Source: an uncultured Blautia sp. (GTDB lineage: Bacteria; Bacillota; Clostridia; Lachnospirales; Lachnospiraceae). From it: 43,524 nucleotides of DNA. The stretch covers positions 1 through 43,524 of the forward strand of contig CALWHD010000078.1 of NCBI GenBank assembly GCA_944380235.1, read 5' to 3'. Under the pieces are notes generated by a model. It was not told the DNA's origin. It saw only the letters and a list, made by a program, of their open reading frames with translations, and made no database searches. Every line of letters starts with the position of its first letter. Position 1 is the stretch's first letter. Shown here one piece after another: positions 1-8,067 of the stretch. A program made the translations under genes and the position numbers.

Positions 1-83
1 GATTCCGAAGCTTTAGCATCTGCTATCATTTCTTCTGCCTTCTTCTCCGTCTCACGAATTGCTTTGATCGTATCTTCTACCAC
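1..83 (-). CDS. V-type ATP synthase subunit H/G-like protein, N-terminal part
   Basis: Only the first 27 codons lie in the window; the gene runs off the left edge. The start is a GTG preceded by AAGGTGG at good spacing. The visible peptide (VEDTIKAIRETEKKAEEMIA and on) is a charged amphipathic helix rich in Ala, Glu and Lys. It resembles the coiled-coil peripheral-stalk subunit H/G that opens many bacterial V/A-type ATPase operons. A near-consensus promoter sits directly upstream, fitting the first gene of an operon. With so few residues, another coiled-coil protein cannot be excluded. Confidence 0.55.
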   Translation of the reverse strand, partial: MVEDTIKAIRETEKKAEEMIADAKASE

Positions 84-108
84 AGTATCACCACCTTCAC
101 ATACCTTG

Positions 109-137
109 ATATTACTATGGAATAGGCATTTTGTCAA
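109..137 (-). promoter_or_regulatory. Sigma-A promoter of the left-edge (V-ATPase-like) operon
   Basis: On the minus strand TTGACA (132-137) and TAATAT (109-114) are separated by 17 bases. The predicted transcript starts about 20 bases before the GTG start codon, so the leader is very short. Confidence 0.75.
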
Positions 138-205
138 TTTATTAACAGTTTTTTATAAGCTTTTCCGCTATTATTATGTCTTTTCTCCCCCATTTCTACA
201 CACAA

Positions 206-240
206 AAAAGAGATTGTATGCATTCTATACAATCTCTTTT
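206..240 (-). terminator. Rho-independent terminator after the sugar-binding lipoprotein gene
   Basis: A perfect 14-bp stem (206-219 with 227-240) has a 7-base loop and is flanked by A and T runs. On the minus strand the stem is followed by a U tract. It lies about 70 bases after the stop of the lipoprotein gene and separates it from the left-edge operon. The rest of 84-312 holds nothing else recognisable. Confidence 0.8.
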
Positions 241-312
241 CTTCTTTATTGTCTATTTTGTTCAGGCTTTGTTAAAAACTTCTAAATATTTCAGTGAAAT
301 CACATTACCACT

Positions 313-1545
313 TTACTCATATAAATAATTAGCATATTCTTCTGAATCTATATTAGTACTGTCGATCCACTGATACCCTGTATTAATAAATTTATCATTT
401 CCCAGGTATTGATCCGGATCTGACCTGACTCCTGCGACTACCGTAGCATATCCCATTCCATAGGGATTCTGCACGATCATCCCTACCTCTTTGCCTTCTT
501 TCACTGCTGTCTGCTGCTGTCTTCCTGCATCAAATCCCACGACAGCAATCCCTTTTTCAGACTCTGACGTCACACTAAGAACTGCGTTTGCCGCCTCTTC
601 ATTGGTACAGAAATATCCCTTCAGATCAGGATACAGTTTCAGGACTGCTTCAGCCATCTCTGCAAGAGAGCTGTCCTCATTTTCGTATGAAATATTCACA
701 ATCTCTATTTCCGTATAATTTTTTTCCAGTTCTTCTGTAAAACCTGAAATTCTTTTCTGGCTTGTTTCAGAAGATTCCACGTGGGACATAACTGCAATCT
801 GACCTTTGCCTTCAATGGCTTCAGCAAGTTTTCTTGCCGCCTCAGCTCCTGCAGCATAATTATCTGTGGCGCACACAGCATCCACCAGATCACTCTCCAC
901 ACCGGAATCCAGTATCACCACCGGAATACTATTTTCTGCTGCTGTCTCCAGCTGAGCTGTACAAGATTCCATATCAATAGCTGAAAGACAGAGCACCGAC
1001 GGATTTTCTGCCAGAACCGCATCAATGATGTTAATCTGACTCTCCACATCTGACTCGTCTGTAGGGCCATCGAAGGATAACTGGATTCTGTCATCTCCTT
1101 TATATCCCATTTTTTCATTCAGATCTTCCACCGCTGCGTCCATTCCTTCTTTCACCGCAGACCAGTATGCAGATTTTTTATTCTTCACTACTACAGCAAT
1201 TCTGCTTCCCGGTTCCGGGTTCAGCTCTTCTAATGAAGTATAATCTATGGTTCCTGCCTGATCCTTAAGCGCAGTCATGGTTAAATCCTCTGAAAGATCA
1301 CTTTCTTCCTGCACTTCTTCCGTTTCTTCTTCCTGTGTCTCCTGGCTTTCTGCCTGATCCTCCGCATCGGTACTTTCTGCGTCCGTTGTTTCTTCTTTCG
1401 TCTCTTCTTTTACTTCCTCTTCGCCTCCGGTCTCAGACGCTCCGCCTTTTTCCTGGGAATCAGTTCCCTGTTTCTCACTTCCACAGGCACTAAGAGAACC
1501 TGCTGCCACCATAAGACACAGCAGTCCAATTAATAACTTTCTCAT
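313..1545 (-). CDS. Sugar-binding lipoprotein of an ABC importer (RbsB-like, periplasmic-binding-protein type)
   Basis: Predicted extracellular solute-binding lipoprotein of about 410 residues. The start is placed at the internal ATG with GGTAGG just upstream; an ATG seven codons earlier has no usable ribosome binding site. A signal peptide ends in a lipobox (LSAC, Cys21). Residues about 25-95 form a very acidic, Glu/Thr-rich linker. The remainder is a type 1 periplasmic-binding fold with the order seen in ribose/galactose-type proteins: IAVVVKNKKSAYW near the start, then VVILDSGV, ATDNYAAG, and VVGFDAGRQ near the end. A TATAAT with a TG extension lies at about 1596-1601 (minus). No permease or ATPase gene is adjacent, so it is an orphan binding protein; ligand unknown. 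A sensory role (partner of a chemoreceptor or histidine kinase) is possible. Confidence 0.85.
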   Translation of the reverse strand: MRKLLIGLLCLMVAAGSLSACGSEKQGTDSQEKGGASETGGEEEVKEETKEETTDAESTDAEDQAESQETQEEETEEVQEESDLSEDLTMTALKDQAGTIDYTSLEELNPEPGSRIAVVVKNKKSAYWSAVKEGMDAAVEDLNEKMGYKGDDRIQLSFDGPTDESDVESQINIIDAVLAENPSVLCLSAIDMESCTAQLETAAENSIPVVILDSGVESDLVDAVCATDNYAAGAEAARKLAEAIEGKGQIAVMSHVESSETSQKRISGFTEELEKNYTEIEIVNISYENEDSSLAEMAEAVLKLYPDLKGYFCTNEEAANAVLSVTSESEKGIAVVGFDAGRQQQTAVKEGKEVGMIVQNPYGMGYATVVAGVRSDPDQYLGNDKFINTGYQWIDSTNIDSEEYANYLYE

Positions 1546-1651
1546 ATTCCTACCTGCCTTATTCATCCTTTATCTGCACGCTTAACTACGCTTCCATTAT
1601 ACACGAATCTATTTATTAGTCCAGCAAAAATCACAGATGTTCATAAAAATT

Positions 1652-2695
1652 TCAGAAAAATTTCAACTTACACTCCTTCACGATTCCATATAAAAGCAGA
1701 GCCGAAAGCGGTCCCAGCAAGAAACCCCAGCCGCCATAAAGAAAAAACCCCAGATAAACCGAAAGCAGCACCAAAAGGGGCGATATACCAAGCTGCTTTC
1801 CAACCAGTCTGGGTTCCAAAAACTGCCTTATGCACGCAGTCACCAGATACAGAAGAAACATTCCGGCTCCCTGCCAGGTTTCTCCCCGCAACAGAAAAAA
1901 AATCCCCGCAGGAATCAGAAAGGTTCCTGTACCAAGGACAGGCAGTGCATCCAGAAGACCGATGAGGATCCCATAGCCCACAGCACCTTTTATTCCCAAT
2001 ATCCATAATCCTCCAGCACATACCCCACATATGACCGAAAGAATCTTCACCTGAGCTTTCAAATATTCTTTTAAGTCCTTCCACAGTCCCTGCATCACCC
2101 TTTTTCCTTTTTGAAAGCTCTTTTTTCCTTCCAGCCATCCAAGGATTTTCTCCCTCTCCTGAAGAAACAAAATTCCGGACACCACTCCGATAATCCCTGC
2201 CCCTGCAGCCACTACACACCATTTCACAGATGCCACTGCTGTATCCATTCCTTTTCCTTCCTCTAAAAGATACTCTCCTGCATTGGAAATCTGTCGGTAT
2301 ACATAAGCTGTACTCTCCTTTGCCGGGATTCCTGTTACATGTTCCACTCCTGTGCAGCATCTTTCAATCATTGCCATTGCTTCACGTCGGATCTCAGGAT
2401 AATGCTGTATACAGTCTCCCAGCTTTTCCGAAATATTCTGCATGCCCCAGAGGACTGCCCAGATAAACAATACTGTAAAAAGCAGGATCAGAGCTGTCCC
2501 TGCAGTACTTTTTCTCAAATGCAGTTTTCTCCCTGCTCTCGTTCCCGCAATACGCTCTGCAGCAGGATTCACTGCTTCTGCCAGTATCCACCCAATAAAA
2601 AAAGGGAGCAGCACAGGAAAAAGGTATTTTATACCCAGAATAATTCCAACTGCCGCTCCCGCTATTGCAATTCTAACTTTGTATTTTTCCTTCAT
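1652..2695 (-). CDS. ytvI: YtvI-type integral membrane protein (AI-2E transporter family)
   Basis: Polytopic membrane protein of 347 residues, the usual size of the AI-2E/PerM family. Hydrophobic segments lie at about 8-45, 60-85, 155-175, 215-260, 270-295 and 300-340. The C-terminal part carries the family pattern of Gly/Pro-rich helices (GYGILIGLLDALPVLGTGTF; then EPRLVGKQLGISPLLVLLSV). The first helix pair (LFPVLLPFFIGWILAEAVNP) is typical of the sporulation protein YtvI branch, which is found in spore formers and is of unknown substrate. GGAG lies 10 bases upstream of the ATG. It follows the pseudouridine synthase gene by 54 bases on the same strand and may share its transcript. Confidence 0.8.
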   Translation of the reverse strand: MKEKYKVRIAIAGAAVGIILGIKYLFPVLLPFFIGWILAEAVNPAAERIAGTRAGRKLHLRKSTAGTALILLFTVLFIWAVLWGMQNISEKLGDCIQHYPEIRREAMAMIERCCTGVEHVTGIPAKESTAYVYRQISNAGEYLLEEGKGMDTAVASVKWCVVAAGAGIIGVVSGILFLQEREKILGWLEGKKSFQKGKRVMQGLWKDLKEYLKAQVKILSVICGVCAGGLWILGIKGAVGYGILIGLLDALPVLGTGTFLIPAGIFFLLRGETWQGAGMFLLYLVTACIRQFLEPRLVGKQLGISPLLVLLSVYLGFFLYGGWGFLLGPLSALLLYGIVKECKLKFF

Positions 2696-2749
2696 CTGCT
2701 GTTCACTCCGATATACTTTTTACTCTTAGTATAAAGACAGCAGTTCTTT

Positions 2750-3433
2750 CTATACTATCGGAAAATTTCCAACAGGCATTGCCGTAAATTCCATTTTTTT
2801 CTTTGAAAGCGGATGAAAAAAAGTGAGCTTATACGCACACAAGGCAAGCTCCTGCCATTCACCCGCTTTTTCTCTGGCTTCAGGATTGTATTTGCTGTCA
2901 CCGCAGATGGGGAATCCTGCATGAGAAAGCTGCACTCTGATCTGATGATGTCTTCCTGTATAAAGATGTATCTCCAGAAGCGCCTTTTCCCCCTGGGTCT
3001 TCAGCACTTTGTATTCCAGAACAGCTTTTTTGCTGGAAGATGTCTTTCTATCCGCAACCCTGGACAGATTTGTCCCCGGCAGTTTCTCCAATTCATCTTC
3101 CAGTCGTCCCTGCGTCTGATCGGGAATTTTTTCCACTGCGGCAAGATATATTTTTTCCATCTCTCCCTGGCGTATCTGTCTGCTCAGTTCTCCTGCTGCT
3201 TTCTGGTTTTTTGCAAATACTACCACTCCCTGTACTGGCTGATCCAGACGATGGATAATACCAAGATATGCAGATTCTCCCTTTTTAACCAGATAGCTTT
3301 TTACAGCATTTTCCATATCCGGAATTCCCACACGTCCGCTTTGTACTGGTATCCCCGGGAGCTTTCTGCACACAAGGATCTCCTTATCTTCATATAAAAT
3401 CTGTTCTTCAATAGAAATATTCCTTCTTCTCAT
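2750..3433 (-). CDS. RluA-family pseudouridine synthase
   Basis: Converts a specific uridine in rRNA or tRNA to pseudouridine. The catalytic motif HRLDQPVQGV is present with the nucleophile Asp at residue 64, followed by the second family signature TGRHHQIRVQLSHAGFPICGD. About 227 residues, so it is the compact form without an N-terminal S4 domain. The start is the internal ATG preceded by AAGGAAGG; the longer frame (to 3484) has no ribosome binding site. A TATACT box is visible at 3503-3508 (minus) but no good -35. The exact RNA target cannot be read from sequence. Confidence 0.88.
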   Translation of the reverse strand: MRRRNISIEEQILYEDKEILVCRKLPGIPVQSGRVGIPDMENAVKSYLVKKGESAYLGIIHRLDQPVQGVVVFAKNQKAAGELSRQIRQGEMEKIYLAAVEKIPDQTQGRLEDELEKLPGTNLSRVADRKTSSSKKAVLEYKVLKTQGEKALLEIHLYTGRHHQIRVQLSHAGFPICGDSKYNPEAREKAGEWQELALCAYKLTFFHPLSKKKMEFTAMPVGNFPIV

Positions 3434-3521
3434 TTTTCCTTCCTTCTGCTGATGGATAATATTGCCCCACAGAGGCAAAAACATTTTCCCTTGATATCAT
3501 GCAGTATAACACAAAAAATGA

Positions 3522-3561
3522 ACAACCGCTATATCATCAACTTCTTTGATATAACGGTTGT
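3522..3561 (-). terminator. Rho-independent terminator closing the AT-rich non-coding transcript
   Basis: Two 15-base arms (3522-3536 and 3547-3561) pair fully on the minus-strand RNA if one G-U is allowed; on the plus-strand RNA the same position is a C-A mismatch. On the minus strand the hairpin is followed by UCAUUUUUUG. The asymmetry shows that it serves a minus-strand transcript coming from above 3600, where no protein gene is visible, and not the downstream RluA gene. Confidence 0.8.
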
Positions 3562-4175
3562 CCTAATGTTCTGCGTTATTCAATTTTTAATCCTCTCTTT
3601 TTTACTTATAAATTGACATTTATTTCGTAAAATTTAATTCTCAGTTTCTGTTTTTATAGTTATTGATTGCAATCTTTTTCGTTTTATTGTTATCAATCAC
3701 TATTCAATTTTTTTATATTTTTTAATAATTCTATTATTATAATTCTATTATTATAATTTTTTATTTTTTAATTCCCTTATTATAAATTCATTTTGAATTT
3801 ATCGAAAGTTTTATATCATTTTCTATTCAGGATAATAACAAGTTTCCAACTTAATAGTTCGGTCTATTATGTTTTCAAAATATTTCTTTATATATTTCTT
3901 ATCAGTATAGTTTGTCTTTTCGACTTCATATACAACAGGCTTATTACAGTAATAGAACTCATCATATTGATTTTACTATACTTTCAAATATTATATAAGT
4001 ACTTTATTCTTTTAAAATATATTTCTTTACATATATTTCAAAACCTTCTTATTATTTTTGTGGTAAATATTCAATATGAGGACATTTTTGATATTTACCT
4101 GAAATTCTTTTTCCTCATCTTACATATAAGGAACTGGCTTTTCGTCTTTCTCTATTCCAGGTCTTTCTAAGGGAA

Positions 4176-4223
4176 TTATGCCTTACCACTCTCATATTGA
4201 TAATTTGATTCATCTGTTCCCAT
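4176..4223 (-). CDS. Possible 15-codon open frame with strong ribosome binding site
   Basis: AAGGAGG (4233-4239, minus) stands nine bases before an ATG that opens the 15-residue frame MGTDESNYQYESGKA. It lies inside the candidate structured RNA, and one arm of the proposed pseudoknot (4191-4200) falls within it. It may be a translated leader peptide, or the purine-rich stretch may be structural RNA that happens to resemble a ribosome binding site. No similarity recognised. Confidence 0.3.
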   Translation of the reverse strand: MGTDESNYQYESGKA

Positions 4224-4446
4224 TGGACTGAACCTCCTTATCTCATCCCACCGATCAGATTACCTTTTTCCTTAGTACTTTATCACTATTGTCATCTTAT
4301 TATGTATTCTCCATACACTTAAAGTTTCTTTATAGTGATCTTCTTTTGTACCTTGTCATCAACTTTAAAATTGATTTCTCGTCTCAAATTTTAAAATGAT
4401 TATGAAGTAATTTTTGTTTGATTGGTGTTTTGTTTTTGTTGAGTTT

Positions 4447-4475
4447 ATAATACTACATCCCTTAGTATTTGTCAA
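4447..4475 (-). promoter_or_regulatory. Near-consensus sigma-A promoter of the candidate ncRNA
   Basis: TTGACA (4470-4475) and TATTAT (4447-4452) with a 17-base spacer on the minus strand, predicting a start near 4440. Upstream is A/T-tract DNA that could act as an UP element. The nearest annotated gene downstream on this strand starts 1 kb away, beyond a terminator. Confidence 0.75.
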
Positions 4476-4637
4476 TATATTTCTTTAAAAAAATTATATT
4501 TTTTTATTTCACTCTTTTTCATTTAGTTTATGCTGTAAATTAAATATATTTTTTATAATTTTATATACAATTTATATTATTAAAAAAGCAGCACACTTTC
4601 CATCCTTTTAAATCTCAAGCCTGCCGCTTCCTTTTCC

Positions 4638-5735
4638 TTATTGAAGCATTCTGTCCAAAGCCATAAACTGCTCCGCCGCTTTTTCTCTGATTCCTTCTGC
4701 TGAAAAAGGCACCGATCCTTCCAGCTTTTCTGCCGCCTGTACCGCAGATATATTCTCAAGCTCAAAAAGTTCAAGTCCCCTCTCTTCAAAAAAATCTTCG
4801 AGCATATTTCGTGTTTTATAGTCATAAATAATAGGGAGAATCCTCTTCTCCGCCATCATTCCCAGAATAATACTGTGGAACCTGGTTCCCACAATCATTT
4901 CTGATTCTGCAAATGCCAGCAGGCATTCTTCTAAATTCATGTCATAACTGAGCAGTTCTGTATCTTCTCTGAATTCCCGGGGGATTTTCTTCTGAATTCT
5001 CTCAGCAGCTTCATGGTCCTTCTGCATATGGCAAAAGGAAATGAACTTTACATGATATCTCTTTTTTAAAAAGACCTCTGCCAGGTTTTTCAGAAAGCCT
5101 TCATAGCTGTCCTGGTATTGGCTGATAGGATACTTTCCTCCCCTTTCCTTTAAATCAACAACCGAAAAAAGAACTTGTTTTTTCACAGATACCTGGGGTA
5201 TTTCTTTATAATTAAAAACCACATCCGGCGCCCAGCGGATATTAGCCGCTTCCGGAAACTCCTCTTTGGATCGGCTGTCCCGAAAACAGATATCACGGTA
5301 TCCTTTAAAAAGCTGCCTGTACTGTTCATGATACTGAGGATTCGTATATGGTCCAAAATTTGCTCCTATTACAAAAAGATTCTTACTAAGCCGCAAGAGC
5401 TGTTCATCCATGGCATAAAAACCAGACCAGTCATCCAGGTGCTGCACGAAAACTGAGCCTCCTATATGTACAGCTGCATGAGAGCTCTTTAACAAAAGCT
5501 TCCGTACTCCGTCCTCTTTTCCTGTCAGTTTCTTGATCCACCGGTTCAGGATCCGGGTTTTCCTGTCTTCGGGGGCAAACACTGTGAGATTTTTAATATT
5601 TCTATACCGGATATGGTAAGAACCGTCCGCAAAAACAAAAAAATGGACTTTCGGATACCTGCCGCACAGGATCCTGACCATCAGATCATCTCCTAAATTT
5701 CCTGCCATAAACGCATGAATAAATACTCTTTTCAT
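4638..5735 (-). CDS. Polysaccharide pyruvyl transferase family protein (CsaB-like)
   Basis: Predicted to add a ketal-linked pyruvate to a wall or exopolysaccharide sugar, using phosphoenolpyruvate. The 365 residues match the family length. Family features are the N-terminal FIHAFMAGNLGDDLMV (the GNxGD type start), the central IGANFGPY followed by FRDSRSKEEF, PDVVF, and the C-terminal VGTRFHSIILGMMAEKRILP, the glycosyltransferase-B-like nucleotide-site motif of this family. GGAG precedes the ATG by 9 bases. It is divergent from an SLH-domain autolysin gene. As SLH domains bind pyruvylated secondary wall polymer made by CsaB, that role is likely, though the sequence alone does not separate CsaB from exopolysaccharide pyruvyl transferases. 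Confidence 0.82.
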   Translation of the reverse strand: MKRVFIHAFMAGNLGDDLMVRILCGRYPKVHFFVFADGSYHIRYRNIKNLTVFAPEDRKTRILNRWIKKLTGKEDGVRKLLLKSSHAAVHIGGSVFVQHLDDWSGFYAMDEQLLRLSKNLFVIGANFGPYTNPQYHEQYRQLFKGYRDICFRDSRSKEEFPEAANIRWAPDVVFNYKEIPQVSVKKQVLFSVVDLKERGGKYPISQYQDSYEGFLKNLAEVFLKKRYHVKFISFCHMQKDHEAAERIQKKIPREFREDTELLSYDMNLEECLLAFAESEMIVGTRFHSIILGMMAEKRILPIIYDYKTRNMLEDFFEERGLELFELENISAVQAAEKLEGSVPFSAEGIREKAAEQFMALDRMLQ

Positions 5736-5869
5736 ATCTTTCTCTCCATTAAATCATCGCAGTAATATTAATATCCCTAAATATATCACAAAAACATCAT
5801 AAAAACGACATTCTTCTTTATTTTTTAAATTTCCACAAAACTCCTGTAAAGATTTCTTCATAATTCCAG

Positions 5870-5898
5870 GTGAAAACATAGTGGTCTTATGTTATAAT
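5870..5898 (+). promoter_or_regulatory. Promoter of the SLH autolysin-glycosyltransferase operon
   Basis: GTGAAA (5870-5875) and TATAAT (5893-5898) are 17 bases apart. The predicted start near 5905 leaves a leader of about 78 bases before the ATG at 5983. Confidence 0.6.
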
Positions 5899-5982
5899 GA
5901 GCAAAAAGCATACTTATATATCACACTGTCGGGGACAGAAGCATTCTCCCCCATAAATTCAACGTTACTTAAGGAGGTTATA

Positions 5983-8046
5983 ATGAACAAAAGATTGAAA
6001 AGATTTTTCTCCGCAGCAGCTTTTTTCCTGCTTTTTCTGGCAGGAATTTTCTGCACTCCTTCTGCTGTCCGGGCTGATGAAACACCGGAAGGCTTCTATG
6101 GAGAACGGGATGAATCAACTACCCCATTAACTGCCATGGACGAAAATGGAAATACTTATGAAGTTGAATCAGAAGATGGTACTATACCTGACCTGCCCAT
6201 GGCAGACCAGTATGACGAATCTGCGGCTCCTTCCGCTTACTCTGCTTCCTCTCTGAAAGGATATCTCGTAAATTTTAATACCGGAACAAACTCTGTTATC
6301 CAATATACCGATTCCATCACCGGTGAATCTGGTTATGTAAACGGACAGTACGCTGCAGATGCAGCGTATCTCGGAAGAGACAGTTCCAATAACGTTAAAT
6401 TTATGCTCTCAGGGGTTACCGGAACGGTCGCTGCTTCCAAAGTTCAGATCGTACAGGCCTCATCCGCCGCTTCAGTCAGCTATTATCAGGTCTCCGGCGG
6501 ATGGCTGTACCATTATGTAACAACAAATATAAAGAAAAACGCTTACCCCAGTGTACTGAGAAATGGTTACGCACCTTCTTATCTGTCTGAAGGCACCAAA
6601 TACTACAGCTATGACGGACATTATTTCTACACAGCATCTAATTACGGAAATATGCAGGCAGATTATAAGGCAGGAACCAGAAGTCATGCCGTAAATGCAT
6701 CTAATCCTTATTACAATTACTTCCAGTATCTTCCTTTCCGGAGTACAACCAGCTATTCTGCAGACAGCTTAAGTGCTGCCATAAATGCACAGGCCAATTC
6801 CTCCGGATCTAAAATGAATAATATCGGCTCCATTATGATAAAATACCAGAATACATACGGCACCAACGCCCTCCTGATGGCAGGAATCGCCGCAAACGAA
6901 AGCGGATGGGGAAAAAGTGACTATGCAGTAAACAGAAACAACCTCTTCGGACTGAATGCCGTGGATGCTGATCCGGATAAGGCTTCCTACTATCCCAGCA
7001 TTGATGAATGTGTCCGGCAGTTTTCTGAAACCTGGCTTTCCAAGGGGTATCTGGATTCTACTGACTGGCGGTATTTCGGCGGATTTCTTGGCAATAAAGC
7101 CAGCGGGATCAATGTCAAATATGCTTCTGACCCATACTGGGGAGAAAAAGCAGCAGCCATAGCCTGGCAGCTCGACAGCAGATGCGGGGGCAGTGATGCA
7201 GGAAAATACACCATCGGAATCAAAACAGACTCTGCTGATGTAAATATACGCTCCCAAAGTTCAACAAACTCAACACTCCTGTATAAAACGGGTTCCCAGG
7301 TATGCTCTTCTGTCCTGATTATGAAGTCATCCCCGGAAAACGGATTTTACCGCATCCAGAGCGATCCTGTATTAAACAGCACACGTACCTCAATCAATAC
7401 TTCCAGTGGAAACTACAATATTGGATCTATGTATGCCTACATTCACAGTGATTACGTTACTGTTGTAAACCGCGGTACAGATGTCAGCATTCAGACATCA
7501 CCGTTTCCTGATGTAAATCCCGGCTCCTGGTACTACGATGTAGTTGTTGATATGAAAAACCAGGGTATCATGACAGGTATGGATACCGGAATGTTTGAAC
7601 CGGCCACTACTTTAAGCCGCGCCCACTTTGCCACCACCTTATATCGGATGGCTGGAAGTCCTTCTGTTTCTTACAAGAAAGTCTTTCCTGACGTAGGTGA
7701 CGGCCAGTTCTATACAAAACCTGTCATCTGGGCAAACAGTGTTTCTGTAATCACCGGGTACGAAAACGGTAAATTCGGTCCCGTCGATTCACTTACCAGG
7801 GAACAGATGGTGACTATGCTTTATCGATATGCAAAATATATGGGGATGGATACTTCTGCAAGAAACAACCTCTCCGGCTTCCCTGACGCCTCCAAAGTCA
7901 GTGGTTTTGCCAAAGAAGCCATGCAGTGGGCTGTTGCAGAAAAAATCATCACCGGTCAGGGCAGCACCGGTGCCATTGATCCCCAGGGGAAGTCCAGCCG
8001 CGCTGCCTGTGCCGCTGTCTTGAGCAGATTTATGGCACTGCAATAA
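5983..8046 (+). CDS. S-layer-type cell-wall hydrolase: glucosaminidase, SH3-like and three SLH domains
   Basis: Secreted peptidoglycan hydrolase of 687 residues. The start is the ATG after AAGGAGG; an upstream in-frame extension lacks a site. A signal peptide ends at about residue 31 (AVRA). After a Ser/Tyr-rich region comes a glucosaminidase/lysozyme-like catalytic domain (about 259-400) with the active-site context IAANESGWGKSDYAV, where Glu306 is the likely catalytic acid, followed by NNLFGLNA. A bacterial SH3-like domain (about 408-492, VNIRSQSS) follows. Three SLH repeats end the protein (about 507-558, 567-620, 628-687; each starts FPDV or FPDA, with LSRAHFATTLYR and LTREQMVTMLYR cores). 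SLH domains hold the enzyme non-covalently on pyruvylated wall polymer. It forms an operon with the following glycosyltransferase. Confidence 0.92.
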   Translation: MNKRLKRFFSAAAFFLLFLAGIFCTPSAVRADETPEGFYGERDESTTPLTAMDENGNTYEVESEDGTIPDLPMADQYDESAAPSAYSASSLKGYLVNFNTGTNSVIQYTDSITGESGYVNGQYAADAAYLGRDSSNNVKFMLSGVTGTVAASKVQIVQASSAASVSYYQVSGGWLYHYVTTNIKKNAYPSVLRNGYAPSYLSEGTKYYSYDGHYFYTASNYGNMQADYKAGTRSHAVNASNPYYNYFQYLPFRSTTSYSADSLSAAINAQANSSGSKMNNIGSIMIKYQNTYGTNALLMAGIAANESGWGKSDYAVNRNNLFGLNAVDADPDKASYYPSIDECVRQFSETWLSKGYLDSTDWRYFGGFLGNKASGINVKYASDPYWGEKAAAIAWQLDSRCGGSDAGKYTIGIKTDSADVNIRSQSSTNSTLLYKTGSQVCSSVLIMKSSPENGFYRIQSDPVLNSTRTSINTSSGNYNIGSMYAYIHSDYVTVVNRGTDVSIQTSPFPDVNPGSWYYDVVVDMKNQGIMTGMDTGMFEPATTLSRAHFATTLYRMAGSPSVSYKKVFPDVGDGQFYTKPVIWANSVSVITGYENGKFGPVDSLTREQMVTMLYRYAKYMGMDTSARNNLSGFPDASKVSGFAKEAMQWAVAEKIITGQGSTGAIDPQGKSSRAACAAVLSRFMALQ

Positions 8047-8067
8047 AAAACAGTAAAGGAGATCAAA

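Larger units (their letters stand above)
3513..4440 (-). ncRNA. Candidate large structured non-coding RNA (about 930 nt)
   Basis: This stretch has no credible long open frame but is bounded by a near-consensus minus-strand promoter and a terminator. Within the predicted RNA many segments are complementary. 4332-4339 pairs with 4282-4289 (8 bp, closing a branched element with a small hairpin). 4270-4275 pairs with 4167-4172 (CUAAGG with CCUUAG). 4062-4070 and 4091-4099 form a 9-bp hairpin, and the first ten bases of its loop (4071-4080) are perfectly complementary to 4191-4200, giving a pseudoknot. A 13-bp hairpin lies at 4010-4043, an 8-bp long-range pair joins 3975-3982 and 3904-3911, and small hairpins lie at 3853-3868. 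The 5' third is less AT-rich than the rest. Size and style recall the large ornate bacterial RNAs (ROOL, GOLLD, OLE), but no specific family motif was recognised. A decayed gene region is the main alternative. Confidence 0.5.

Noticed and set aside
1668..2360. 230-residue minus-strand frame inside ytvI
   Set aside because: Out-of-phase shadow of the membrane protein gene; Gly/Arg/Ser/Cys-rich composition is typical of such shadows.
3793..4170. 125-residue hydrophobic plus-strand frame in the AT-rich region
   Set aside because: No ribosome binding site, extreme AT composition that yields Phe/Ile/Leu/Tyr by default, and it lies antisense to the unit with promoter and terminator.
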